NCBI GenBank assembly: GCA_030248295.1
Contig: JASANH010000367.1
Span: 62,001 to 126,000, forward strand
Direction of reading: 5' to 3'
Source of the DNA: Mesodorylaimus sp. YZB2_4
Taxonomy: Eukaryota > Nematoda > Enoplea > Dorylaimida > Dorylaimidae
DNA: 64,000 nt
Under the pieces are notes generated by a model. It worked only from the letters and a program-made list of their open reading frames with translations. It had not been told where the DNA came from and ran no database searches. How positions within the stretch are numbered: position 1 is the stretch's first letter; every line of letters starts with the position of its first letter. Below are positions 41,105 through 51,598 of this stretch, one piece after another. Position numbers and translations under genes: made by a program.

Positions 41105-43572
41105 CTCTAGAACTGAATTGCGGCTGACTGTTGAGTGATGCTTCCCGCATGATTAATTGTCCTTGGCCCATCATTCCGGAAGTGATTCCAAACAGATTGT
41201 GGATTGCTATTGATCCAACTCTTCAAGAAATACGCAGCAAAATTACGCAATGGCAAAAAGAAGGAAAATTCTTCCCTGATGACCCTTGCGCGCTCTTGAC
41301 AGCGATCACCTCAGGGAGGTGACCTCATAGTCGGGACAATGCGTGCGCGCTCTTGACTAAGACCCAACTAAAATCGATCCCCCTTATCTGTGTTAAAGGG
41401 GGATTCAACAATTTAAAGATTCCTAAAATAAAAATCGACACACGAAGTACAGTAGTCGTTCTTACCTCTTCATTTATTAAAAAAAAGTGAAATTTCTTAT
41501 TCCTTAATGTAATATTGGCGATGATTTTGCCTGCAAAAAAGACATAGTAAGAAGCAGCCAACAAAGAACGAAGATGCTGTACAGTATCTATTTTGAATTC
41601 GCTCCACCCAGTCACCCTGAGTCACTCAACAAAGTATGTACATCGGCTCGACACCTAATCGCGTATGGGAGGCTGGCGCCCAATGGACGTGTACTGTACT
41701 TTACAAAATTGCCGGAAAATATCTCGTAAAATTACTAATATTTAAATCATGAACAATGGATCCAAAGACTCCTCGTCAGGTGACTCAGATAAATGATATT
41801 CAAGTGTCTCAAAGCACTTTTCATCTTTTGGCTTGTCTTTAAGTATCTGAGGCGTATAAACAATTTTAGTGCTTGGTGCCAGTATTTGTCGCAAAATTAG
41901 GTGCCTTGATAACAAGCCCTGCAGGCGTGGGCGGGGGAGGGTCTCATGGGCAAGTACTCTCAGGAGCGAGCGAGTATATCTCTGGCCTCCCAGTCCAGCG
42001 TCCTACAAGCCTGCCCTGTTTCAGCTGTCACTATCCATTATACCACTCCGATTGCCCAGGAGAACTGGCCTGCAGCTAAGACGGACTTTGGAAAAAACTC
42101 TATGTACAGTAGCAATTACAGTATATGTAGCATGTTGGACAATATTATTTGCAAGCAGAAATAGCGCAAAAAAATTTTGATGCGAACTCGGACGATTCAG
42201 CAGTCGGATGACTGAAGACCGGTACCCATCACTTCTAGACGGGGGATCACGGCGTGGATAGGGAGGGTCAAAAAACGCGTTTTTTTGGTGACGTATGGAA
42301 CTGAGAAGTCAGCAAACAAAAAAAACAGCTACTGGAAAAAACTTCCTCCTTGTAATGAAAATATACCTTTCCTTTAGCCGAAGTCTCGTAAGACTATACA
42401 GTAGATGGCAATCGGTGCGAGAAACAGGGTCGTGTATTAAAACAGAATCAAAGATCACGCTTCGAAACGCAACACGTAGACGGGCTGGTCCACTGACGCA
42501 ATGGGACCATGGTTATGGTTTATTGTTTCGCAAGCGAGGTCAGCTATTGGGGACACTGCCAGTTCCGCACGCGCTATTGTTCCAGTGACCTGTGTCCGCA
42601 AGTCCCGCACCCGTATATGCTTTCTACATGCCCATACGTTCTACATAACTATAAGCTCTGTAGGGGGGCCATCCATGAGGGTCGGCTTTTAGTGATGGCA
42701 CTTTCGAATCTCGATCTCGATTTTTTTGGTCTCTCGATTATCTGATTCACGATCTCGTTTTTCTGGATCGAAAATTTCGAGATCTTTTTTTAGTTCATAG
42801 AACAGGTTTCCCTTTTGTAAAAGAGTCCACAAAAGAGTGATGATTGCTATGCACACATTGCGAGGTAATGCTAGCTGATATGAACGCGGAAAGCACGCAA
42901 AGTTTATAGGGGATAGAAGAGAGTTGTTAGAGTGCATTTTTTGGGAAAACTGTTACTCGTATTTCGGGTACTTCAAAGTTTTTAAGTATGGCTTCTCGGA
43001 GAACCACAGACTAGGATTGATACAGTTACAGTAACTGAAACTGAATCTACTCGCCATACCTGAATTCAACTTTAACTAAATCTTTTTAAATCCAGTTAAA
43101 TTCTCCATCATAAACTTGGTGATCTTTTTCCGACTATACGTGGAAAGCTCGAAAACAAAAGAAAAGAAATGCAATTGATTGCTAGTTGGAATCCTGTTGA
43201 TCACGAGTTGGAGGCGTACTGTATTTTGTCATCCTTTTGAATAGAAGTTTTTTGTTTTAAATTTGTGGGCTGAAGCCTGTTTTGCCACCAGCCAGCCAGC
43301 ATTCACACCTTATAAGGGGCTGTGCGTGGACAAGCGCACAAAGCAGCGTCCCTCTGTGTGTCTCCACCAGAAGTAACTCCACTCGAGGCCATCCTGGACT
43401 GGACACCGACTTCCTCAGACGATTGCGGGTAGGGTTTGAACCCTGCTGCTGTTCGATTGTTGAGACTGCCTCCTCGTCTGGCTTTCGTCTCTTCACTCGG
43501 ACCATCTACAGTAGTTGGTACCGGGTGACGGCCTAGAAAGCAAGCTCAGCGAGGGTTTATAATTCGCGAGCT
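41105..43572. other. no supportable gene; possible tRNA-like B box
   Basis: There are short frames only (64 codons at 41131-41322, 97 codons at 42295-42588). GGTTTGAACCC at 43434-43444 resembles a tRNA B box, so a tRNA-derived repeat may end there. TTATAAGG at 43309 resembles a TATA box. Confidence 0.35.
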
Positions 43573-44247
43573 GACCTCGATAACTTAGGATCGAGCCCAG
43601 GACGAGTAAAGCCACTCGCTCCTAAGCAATACGAGAAGACAAATGCTGAACTCCTCTGCATGACCGCGGACGCCCATAAAATTAAAGTTGACATTATGAG
43701 GATTGTGATTGTTGATTGGTGCAAAAGAAAGCTCTCTGCAGTGGTGGCGCTGTCTGGCCGACTGGTACAGCGGTCAGGAGGTTGGGCGGGAGGCTTGCGG
43801 GGGCCGAGCTGGTCTCTGTCCAAGGCAAAGGCTGGAGGCAGCGAGCACCTCTAACCCTGCCTCCAAAAAGGGATATGCAAGAGGCTTGTGAGAGGCTGAG
43901 GTGGTCGGCTCGTAGCGGCTCCGAGCTGGTCTCTGTACAAGGCAAAATGCTGGGGGTAGTGAGCACTTTTAAACCTGCCTCCAAGTCAGGAGACACTAGC
44001 GTGCCTGGATGATAATTGGAGAGAACGGAGGGCTCCTTTCTAGCTGGTGTTTCAGAAGCAGTTTCGATTTTCTTTTGGGTTGGGCGAGTCATTCAGAGCT
44101 AGGAAGGCCAGGACTAACCAAACTGTTCTCCTCAGCAAAGTGGCTGGCTGGCCCTAGCAAAGTGACCACCGAATATGAGCATGATTCCTGCATAACATCA
44201 TAATATCATAGTATCATAAGATCACAATTGAATACTAAGAAGCATTG
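43573..44247. repeat. dispersed 675-bp repeat, copy A
   Basis: It is matched by 50736-51416 in the same orientation with only scattered differences. Near its left end the minus strand contains a GGGCTCGATCC B-box-like element with a T-arm that is perfectly paired in copy B. Inside is a tandem subrepeat of period about 117 (GAGCTGGTCTCTGT at about 43806 and 43922). It carries long but poor ORFs. It is probably a tRNA-derived SINE or composite repeat. Confidence 0.8.
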
Positions 44248-44383
44248 CGTGGCTGGCAATAGACGTGAACCAATCGATAGCCACACTAGCCAGAACGTTT
44301 GCCTCGTATTAGTCGCGAGAACGAAAATTCAGCAGGCACTCGGTTTACTGTGCGATGATGCCAGCGTATTGTATAGTACAGTA

Positions 44384-44561
44384 CAGTCAACCTCGGATAA
44401 TTGCAACTGCTCCGCACCCCAAAACGAGTTGCAATTAAACAAGGTTGCAAAGTTGCAACTCATTTTGGCGTCTGGAGCAGCTGAAATTATCCGAGGTTCA
44501 AAAAAACGTACGCTTAACAATGGGGGAATGGGGACTTGTTGCAATTATCCAAGGTCGACTG
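44384..44561. mobile_element. pogo/Tc1-type MITE, 178 bp
   Basis: The left end CAGTCAACCTCGGATAATTG and right end, read inward, CAGTCGACCTTGGATAATTG match with two mismatches over 24 bases. The element is flanked by TA on both sides (44382-44383 and 44562-44563). CAGT ends, TA target and CCTCGGATAA-like arms are the hallmarks of pogo/Tigger derivatives. No transposase inside. Confidence 0.85.
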
Positions 44562-44639
44562 TACTTTGAATCAGTGGTCAAAAATGCTTCAATAGCTATA
44601 TTATCACTACCACGACCGCACCCACAAAAAACCCACACA

Positions 44640-44685
44640 ACCACCACCCAAAAACAAAAAAAAACCCCAAAAAAAAAAAAAAAAA
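44640..44685. repeat. A-rich tract
   Basis: Runs of A interrupted by CCCC, including 17 consecutive A near 44669-44685. It could be the tail of a retroposed sequence. Confidence 0.7.
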
Positions 44686-45374
44686 GCTCTTATGCCCACT
44701 TGAGGCTCGAGACCTTGCCATGCTGAGAAGGTAATATAAGTGCGCTTGTGACACAGTTACCACGCACGTTTGCGCTGGTCGCTTGAGACAATAGTGTCTC
44801 GCGACTTTGCAAATTATGCCATGACAATTACGAAGACAAGACGGTAGATATGCGGTGTCTTTTGATCGTGCGAAAATAGATTGATTACCATAGGATTTGT
44901 TTCAAGTGCGGGGGCCCTTGACAGTAGCGTGCGCAAGACCATGCAATAGAACCACAATACCGGTACGACGAAAGATGACAATATGTCTGCGGAAAACTAT
45001 GCGTAAGAGAACCACGATTATGTAAATTTTGCGACAGCGCTCATAAGAATTAATAGATGGGACGATAATCCGATTTCGGCGAAAAAGAAAGGAGGCGGAT
45101 AGTAAAAAGGCAAGTCAGCTGTTTTATCAACGGCAGCAATAGAAGCAGAATCGGCGCATCGTGCACGAAGCATTTTACATAAGTGTCAAGCAAAGGTTAG
45201 GATATGAAAAGCTGTAAACATGTACAGTAGCCAGATTTTGTTCTACAAGCAAGGTCAGCGTTAGAATTTCTCATTCTTAAGTGGCGAAAAGGCTTGTTGT
45301 TGTTGTTCTTGTTGTTTCAGCACATTACCAAGCACTAACCAGCGCACGAGGGTTAAGGGACACATCACACAAGC

Positions 45375-45475
45375 ATTTTTACCAGGCCGCGAGTCGAACA
45401 CTCGCCCGTAACTGCGCATCTGGCGTGACAGGCATATGCTTAACCCGCCAGACCACGAGCCTGGCAGGCGGCGTC
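45375..45475 (-). repeat. tRNA-derived sequence (SINE head or pseudo-tRNA)
   Basis: The minus strand shows an A-box-like TGGTCTGGCGGG and, about 50 bases on, a T-arm GCGAG-TGTTCGA-CTCGC with a perfect five-base stem. The anticodon arm is not cleanly foldable, so a working tRNA is unlikely. Confidence 0.45.
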
Positions 45476-46248
45476 GTTGTGTCAAGCGGCTGATAAAAAT
45501 TAGCCAGAACAGAGGTGCCCGCAGTACTTGATACCATTGCTCGGAACCAGAATACTAGTTAAATGAGGTACCTTGGCAAATTTCCCCATTTAACGCGAGG
45601 GTACTATATGTTCAGCCCCAAACTTTGAGTAAAAGTTTTCGTTTAAGAAGGTATGAGCGAAGTCCTCTACGTGGTTAACGCAACCCAAGTTTTAGTTCAA
45701 GAAGACGTTGATGGGGAACCTTGGCCAATTTCCCCATTTTAGGGAAGGGTATTGTATGTGTTAACCTATTTCGTTTGCGCTTTTCCCGCAAGTGCGAGAG
45801 TATTCATGGGCTTATTGGAGAGCATTACAGTAGCTGAGTGTACCCAGGGCATGTTCTTTTTCGCAACAAGATTTTCGAGGAGAAGATTAGCATCAAATAC
45901 AGTGTATAGTGTACGGCTCTCAGCTTCGATTAATCACACACAGTGAATATAGCAGTTTCTGGGATCTGAGCAGTCATAAAAGTACTGCATAACTTATATG
46001 CAGAATCAAGTTCTTACAAGCTGACAGTTGCTAGAGCCACTTAACCAGCAGAAGATTGTCGTTGAGTTTTAGGTGTTTAGAGTTTTTGACTTATACAGTT
46101 GTACAATTGTACAATTGACTTATACTGTACAATTGTAGCTTCTCATTTTGGATTTCGATTCCTATTCGGCGAGTGTGGTATAGGCGTTCAATATTTTCCG
46201 TTAGGCGGCGGAGCGCAGCCAGAGGGAGTTGCGAAAGGCCGCGCAACC

Positions 46249-46321
46249 TATTCTGATTGGATGCGGTGGTACTATACATGTAGCCATGATCCATCACGCG
46301 TACGCTTCCCTCACATAAAAG
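46249..46321 (+). promoter_or_regulatory. CCAAT and TATA-like promoter
   Basis: TTCTGATTGG (inverted CCAAT) at 46249-46258 is followed by CACATAAAAGG at about 46312-46322, 52 bases before the ATG at 46374. Confidence 0.4.
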
Positions 46322-46373
46322 GTCGCTTATTACTCGCTCACTCGCACATTCGAAATTCTTGACTCTGATCAGC

Positions 46374-47237
46374 ATGGCAAACTTAAAGAAGTTCTCGAAT
46401 ATTATGGGAGTGTTCCTGAGCAAGATTTGGAGATGTGAAAGAACAGGTGAGTGTCCTAAAAAATTTATCTTGCTCCTATGCTGACTGAAAAATGTCTTGA
46501 TCTAACTGACTATCTTGTGTTCTGCTGATGGTCTACTTATGTTCTACCGAATGGTCAACTGATGACCAATAATAAGGTTCGCGAAAGTGTTCCATATAAT
46601 AATTGGCCTGTTCTCATGTTTCAAAAAGCCAATGTGCACCGATGTCCGTTTTCGCGAAGTGTTATTTTATCAGCGGACGTATACTTCAGCATCTGTAATT
46701 CAAATCATTCATGAGTCCACATTCGCCCAGCGAGAATAATGCTGCACTGCAGAAGTGAGAGCATGTGATAGTATAGGGTATATACACAGTATTAGCAGCC
46801 AAAATCAGCGTTGTCGGGAGAACAGCTTTTTCCTAGATCTGAAGGACCTTCACACTGTTTGGGCAAGTTTTGAATTAACCTTTTTTCCAGGTGATTTCTA
46901 GGCAATCTGAGATTTGAGAGATCCTTAGGTCATCTTGAGATTTTAACGGCTTTTGCATTGGCTTTCTCGACCTTGATTATTTCTTGCGGGTGGCCCGAAG
47001 ATTGCCGAACTCAGGGCTCAGGGGTTTGTAACTGAGGGTGCTCCCTCAGATACGAGTTCGATGATACGACGAGCAGTAGGCAATAGGAGATAGCAAACAC
47101 GATCCATGATTTTCTCCCTTATTCACTGCTGTGTCAGTCGTTCCAAGATAGTACTGTCTGAATATCTGTTTCGCTTCAATTTAGGGCGAAAGGAGGAGGA
47201 ATGGGAAGACGTTTCGGATGATTGGTCGGCCAACTAA
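46374..47237 (+). CDS. candidate 41-residue protein, two exons
   Basis: Exon 1 is 46374-46446 (donor GTGAGT) and exon 2 is 47185-47237 (acceptor TTCAATTTAG), with a 738-base intron. The join gives 126 bases in frame, ending TAA. The N-terminal half is hydrophobic/basic (M-G-V-F-L-S-K-I-W-R) and the C-terminal half acidic and Trp-rich (E-E-E-W-E-D-V-S-D-D-W). A promoter lies upstream and another GTAAGT follows the stop. The product is unrecognised; it could be a 5' exon set of a longer transcript. Confidence 0.3.
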
Positions 47238-48700
47238 GGTAAGTGCTCCGCAGAATCTTTTTCTGATGCGCCTATACTAGCCAGAGGCCTGCATTCAGTG
47301 ATATTGCATTGTCAGTTACCAGCCTGGTCCAACATTGGGTTTCAAAACCCTACCCAAGCCATTTTCGGGCTTTTGGGTTGGGTTGGGTTGGGTTTTTAGA
47401 GAGAGTGGTTTTGACTTGTGGAGGTTGGCCGCTTTCAAGCCCTCCAAGAACAAACCTTTTTGCTACAAGGGGTCAGGCTTATTAGTCAGTGGAATTTGGT
47501 TCCCACAGGGGTTTGAAGCCACGATGTTTGTTGGCTTCGATGTGTAATGGTTTCGAGTCGACAAATCATGGTGTGATGAGAGCGTACTACACAGACGTCG
47601 GGCGCACAGTTCAACATGAGATCATTGCTGTGATCGAAGACCATGGCCGCTCGAGTGCTCACTGCCTTTTGTTAGTCTAATTCTACATGTCAGTGTCATT
47701 GTGACATAACTGAGAAATCGTCTGTCAGCAGATGATATTGAGCTTTGATCATTTGCTGACTCAGCCACTAGGAAGCACTAGAATGCCCAATTGATATTTC
47801 CCTTTTGATTCATTCCCTAAAAATGTTCTTCGTATACTGCATTTCTTTGTGGTATCCCTCGCGCATGACTCCGAATAACGCTCTAAATGAAGACTAGGCT
47901 TAGAATAGCTACGAATCACATCTAGGCCAGGGCACAGGTCCACAAACGGCTCATGCTTCTCTAAAATAAGTCATCGACATTTCCGAATGTAACAGGGCTC
48001 ACTCAAGACGAAATATAAGAGATCTAGGCTCTTAAACTTACAAGTTTTCAGAAACAGCATAGACTGGTAAGTGTAAGCGATTTCCTACGAGTCAGCAGGA
48101 GGTTCGTAGGCTTTGCAGGGCCCTTTTCATTTGCTTAGCTAATTTTTAATGAAACTTCTGTCTTTTTGTCGTTTGGTGGGTCATTCAGTATGATGGCGGG
48201 AGACAAGCATTTCTTTGCTCGAGGAACGAGGCTTGTAAGATTTCAGTGCCGTGGTGAAAATGGATCCTCAGCTGGGGTCATGTAATTTGAAACTTGCAGC
48301 CCGAAAAGAGAATTGTCCTTGAGATATGTGCAGGACCATTTGTTTTTGAACCTCGGGTTTAAAAACCGCGGGACCCCAGGTTGACCATCTCTTTTTGAAA
48401 GAGTATGAAAAGCGAATTTGAAAAATGTGGACAGATTACATTAGATCGTCCAGTTTTAATCCCGTGCTAGATAAGTTGCTTTCTCTGAAAATCTTCCTTC
48501 AGGTACAGCAGATGAAAGATACGAGTGGGCACGACTCACTCGACTGTTAAAAAATGTACTCATCGGAAGGTCAAGTTTTAGGCTCATGTGCACTTCAAGA
48601 TGTGGTGCACGGAGCCCTTGGGAGGCCGGGAAAGATTCTTCCACTTATCTCTGACTAGGAGGAGAGTTTCGAGTAAAGCCATTTCGCATGCTAAGATAAT
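47238..48700. other. no supportable gene
   Basis: A GGGTT-type run (about 47377-47396) and short frames only. Confidence 0.45.
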
Positions 48701-48702
48701 TT

Positions 48703-48776
48703 TTCCAGGGGTCGAACTGTGAACCGATTGTTGGACCTTAGCACCCACCATACCACTTAGCTTATGACTGCAAATA
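48703..48776 (-). repeat. tRNA-derived sequence
   Basis: On the minus strand, TAAGCTAAGTGGTATGG (A-box and D-loop-like) precedes GGTTCAC and AGTTCGACCCCTGG (B-box/T-arm-like) at tRNA spacing. The anticodon stem is not convincing. It is probably a SINE head or tRNA pseudogene. Confidence 0.5.
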
Positions 48777-48942
48777 CTGAAGCTGAATTTTGAAGTTTAT
48801 TCACTGTGTGTCGAAACAAAATTAGATTTCTGTTCAAGAATGTCTCTCTCTTTTAGGTTATTTCTCGGACCATGATTGGTCCGAATTCGGACAAGACGTT
48901 GAAACGTGTTTCAGCGTAAATGGATTTTGTTTTGGGTGGCGG

Positions 48943-49401
48943 GTGCGGGGTCGGCGCGACTACAAGCCGCCATGCTTGGAGGTAGGCTGCAAGAATCGAA
49001 CTCCTGGGGTGGAATATAAATGCTGTTCTGAGCACAAGCCACCATGCGAGTATCAGGACTGTCGTACGCGAGTTGCCAAAGCCTCACACAAATACTGTAA
49101 AGCACACTTCGATAAGATGGTGAAAAAGCTGAAGAGATGTCATCTAGTGAACCCACTCCCTCTCGAGCCCAAATATTCCATGCTAAGTCCGTGTCTGCTG
49201 GCGCGTTTGGAGCTCCGAGCTCGGAGGGCATATACGAAGAAATGGTGTGGTGGTGTGACGGACCCGGGCCACGCTTACTGGGAGAGATGTTTAGAGGAAC
49301 TAAGTCAGAACTGCGATCATGATTGCATATGCCAGTTCAAGATCTCGGCTGACATGTGGGGGTCTAAGGTTTACAATAAGGTACGGGTACCGTACGTTTG
49401 A
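48943..49401 (+). CDS. Cys-rich putative zinc-binding protein (PPC..GC..R..YC..H type)
   Basis: The open frame of 152 codons has no early ATG, so the 5' end is probably an exon border. Two units follow one another: P-P-C-L-E-V-G-C-K-N-R...C-C-S-E-H and P-P-C-E-Y-Q-D-C-R-T-R...Y-C-K-A-H. After them come a basic helix (F-D-K-M-V-K-K-L-K-R) and a C-terminal part with scattered Cys. The C-x4-C...C-x2-H spacing suggests zinc binding. A related exon lies at 49606-49759 on the other strand. Not a family I can name. Confidence 0.45.
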   Translation: MRGRRDYKPPCLEVGCKNRTPGVEYKCCSEHKPPCEYQDCRTRVAKASHKYCKAHFDKMVKKLKRCHLVNPLPLEPKYSMLSPCLLARLELRARRAYTKKWCGGVTDPGHAYWERCLEELSQNCDHDCICQFKISADMWGSKVYNKVRVPYV

Positions 49402-49605
49402 CCTAGACCTCCCTGTCGTGCGACCAGTTTTGCAGTACTGAATTAGCCTCCTAAATCTCCCAAAGATTCGAGGTTTGGGGCCGCCACGCCGACTGCCATC
49501 CCGTTTCTGTGTGTGTGCTCTCCTGGCTCGCAGCGTCGCATGCGCTCTCAGACATGGGCTTACTTGTCACACACGGACTTGTTGACTAGATGATATTTTT
49601 TCCAC

Positions 49606-49759
49606 TCAAACACCTTTTTGTCGGTGTGTGTTTTTCAGTAGATCGGGTCGCTTGCTGCATCCCCGCTGTTCGCATCGTGGCTTGTGAGAAGGGCAGTATG
49701 AATATCCCATGCCCAGGGCTTTGACCCTTGCGAATACCTCTGGGCATGGTGGCTGTATT
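49606..49759 (-). pseudogene. paralogous Cys-rich exon with internal inverted repeat
   Basis: It starts after a GCGTACAG acceptor (49762-49760). It reads P-P-C-P-E-V, then lacks the expected second Cys, then Y-S-Y-C-P-S-H-K-P-R-C-E-Q-R-G-C-S-K-R, clearly the same family as 48943-49401. Arms 49707-49716 and 49740-49749 (CCATGCCCAG) form a 10-bp inverted repeat exactly across the altered part. Confidence 0.45.
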
Positions 49760-50362
49760 CTGTACGCAATGTATGTGATATCTTCTGTATATACTTCATT
49801 TTGCACGAGTATCTTTTTTGCACAACATACTTGCTGCACCTGTGATGTACATTTTCTGATGTGGTGTATGTGCTGTAAAGAATTGTATTTTATTGTACAG
49901 TAAGGTATTGTATTCTCCGCATTGTAAATATGCATCAGATTGCAGGCGTGGCGGCGTGGCGTGTTTAGCGAAGGGTATGAACAATTCTTTAGACGGAACG
50001 ATTTCGAGTATGACTGGCCCATTCAAAGCTGGGACAGCATGTAGGAAGAAAAATATGACTGTGAAATTGAATGAATCCTTGTCAGATTACAGTGTTGCTC
50101 GCTTGCTTATCGGCTTTCAGTCTCGACTCCAGTTCGAGTCAAGTCACTGATGGTGCGAATGATATGGCGCAAACGCGCGACCATTAGTCATATTTCCTTA
50201 TCCGATTTAGACTCGACTTCATGTCGTCGCAGTCTATGTAGATGTCTACCTCAGACAAAACAGGCAGTTACTGCACGCTAATTCGTACTCGCTCCTCCTA
50301 CAGGCAGCCATTGCGGTGGCTTCATTTCTTTTCGAATTCTTGGTCTGTGCTGTTGGTTGAAA

Positions 50363-50665
50363 ATGCTCATCACTTTTGTCTTCATTGTCTTTGTCGCCGA
50401 GGCGAAACTTCGTCCCATGGTCTGTCTCGCTGACACCAACCCGATGGTGTTCGATCTCACCATAAAATCGGCTTGCCTTGCCAAGCCTTCGGAAAACGTC
50501 ACGGTTTACGAGTCGACGGCCGAAGTCTATAAACGAAATTTGGCCAAATATTTTTCTCCTGCTGTGAAATGCTGGTGTCGTGAAGACGACCCACTCGTGC
50601 TGGACCTCCTTTGGACAGTTCAACTTTTTTACAAAAGTAAGAAATACTTGCCAGAAAAACAGTGA
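50363..50665 (+). CDS. secreted protein or glycoprotein N-terminal exon
   Basis: The ATG at 50363 opens a signal peptide (M-L-I-T-F-V-F-I-V-F-V-A-E-A). It is followed by a Cys-containing ectodomain with N-V-T and a C-W-C-R-E-D-D motif. A GTAAGAA donor at 50636 may end the exon, since the unspliced frame stops at 50665. The profile fits the N-terminus of an envelope-like glycoprotein, and an envelope-like relic lies 1 kb away on the other strand, but I cannot show that they belong together. Confidence 0.4.
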   Translation: MLITFVFIVFVAEAKLRPMVCLADTNPMVFDLTIKSACLAKPSENVTVYESTAEVYKRNLAKYFSPAVKCWCREDDPLVLDLLWTVQLFYKSKKYLPEKQ

Positions 50666-50735
50666 GCGGAGGGGTGTGTCTCAGTGCAGACTTGATAGAG
50701 ATAGGGATACAACTCCCCCTTTTGCGTTTGCTATT

Positions 50736-51416
50736 GACCTCGATCACTGAGAATCGAGCCCAGGACGAGTGTAGCCACTCACTCCCAAGCAATACCGAAA
50801 GACAAATGCCGAACTGCTCTGCATGACTGCGGGCGCCCATTAAATTCAAGTTGACATTATCAGGATTGTGATTGTTGATTGGTGCAAAAGAAAGCTCTCT
50901 GCAGTGGTGGAGCTGTCTGGCCAACTGGTACAGCGGTCAGGAGGTTGGGCGGGAGGCTTGTGAGGGCCGAGCTAGTCTCTGTCCAAGGCAAAGGCTGGAG
51001 GCAGCGAGCACCTCTAACCCTGCTTCAAAAAGGGATATGCAAGAGGCTTGTGAGAGGCTGAGGTGGTCGGCTCGTAGCGGGTCCGAGCAGGTCTCTGTCC
51101 AAGGCAAAATGCTGGGGGTAGTGAGCACTTTTAAACCTGCCTCCAAGTCAGGAGACACCAGCGTGCCTGGATGATAATTGGAGAGAACGGAGGGCTCCTT
51201 TCTAGCTGGTGTTTCAGAAGCAGTTTCGATTTTCTTTTGGGTTGGGTGAGTCATTCAGAGCTAGGAAGGCCAGGACTAACCAAACTGTTCTCCTCAGCTG
51301 TAGCAAAGTGGCTGGCTGGCCCTAGCAAAGTGGCCACCGAATATGAGCATAATTCCTGCATAACATCATTATATATCAAAGTATTATAAGATCACAATTG
51401 AATACTAAGAAACATT
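50736..51416. repeat. dispersed 680-bp repeat, copy B
   Basis: Second copy of 43573-44247, direct, 7.16 kb away. On the minus strand CTGGG-CTCGATT-CTCAG forms a fully paired T-arm-like hairpin, which supports tRNA ancestry. The internal 117-base subrepeat is also present. Confidence 0.8.
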
Positions 51417-51598
51417 ACACGGAGGAAGAAAGTGGATGTAGGTGGATCAGAGTGTAGTTGCAGCTTGTACTAGATAAACGACTATACACAATGCCCGCTT
51501 AATTCAGACCAATTCCTGTAGCATACTGTATTTGGCGATCGTCAAAAAAAGTGACCACTCGCTGCAAAAATGGTTGGTCCTGTTTCATTCGTGACCAC

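Noticed and set aside
43694-44092. 132-codon minus-strand ORF and overlapping plus-strand frames
   Set aside because: They lie in the dispersed tRNA-derived repeat and are not kept in full in copy B (50937-51254).
45375-45475. Functional tRNA gene
   Set aside because: The A box and T-arm are visible but no clean anticodon stem or acceptor stem can be drawn.
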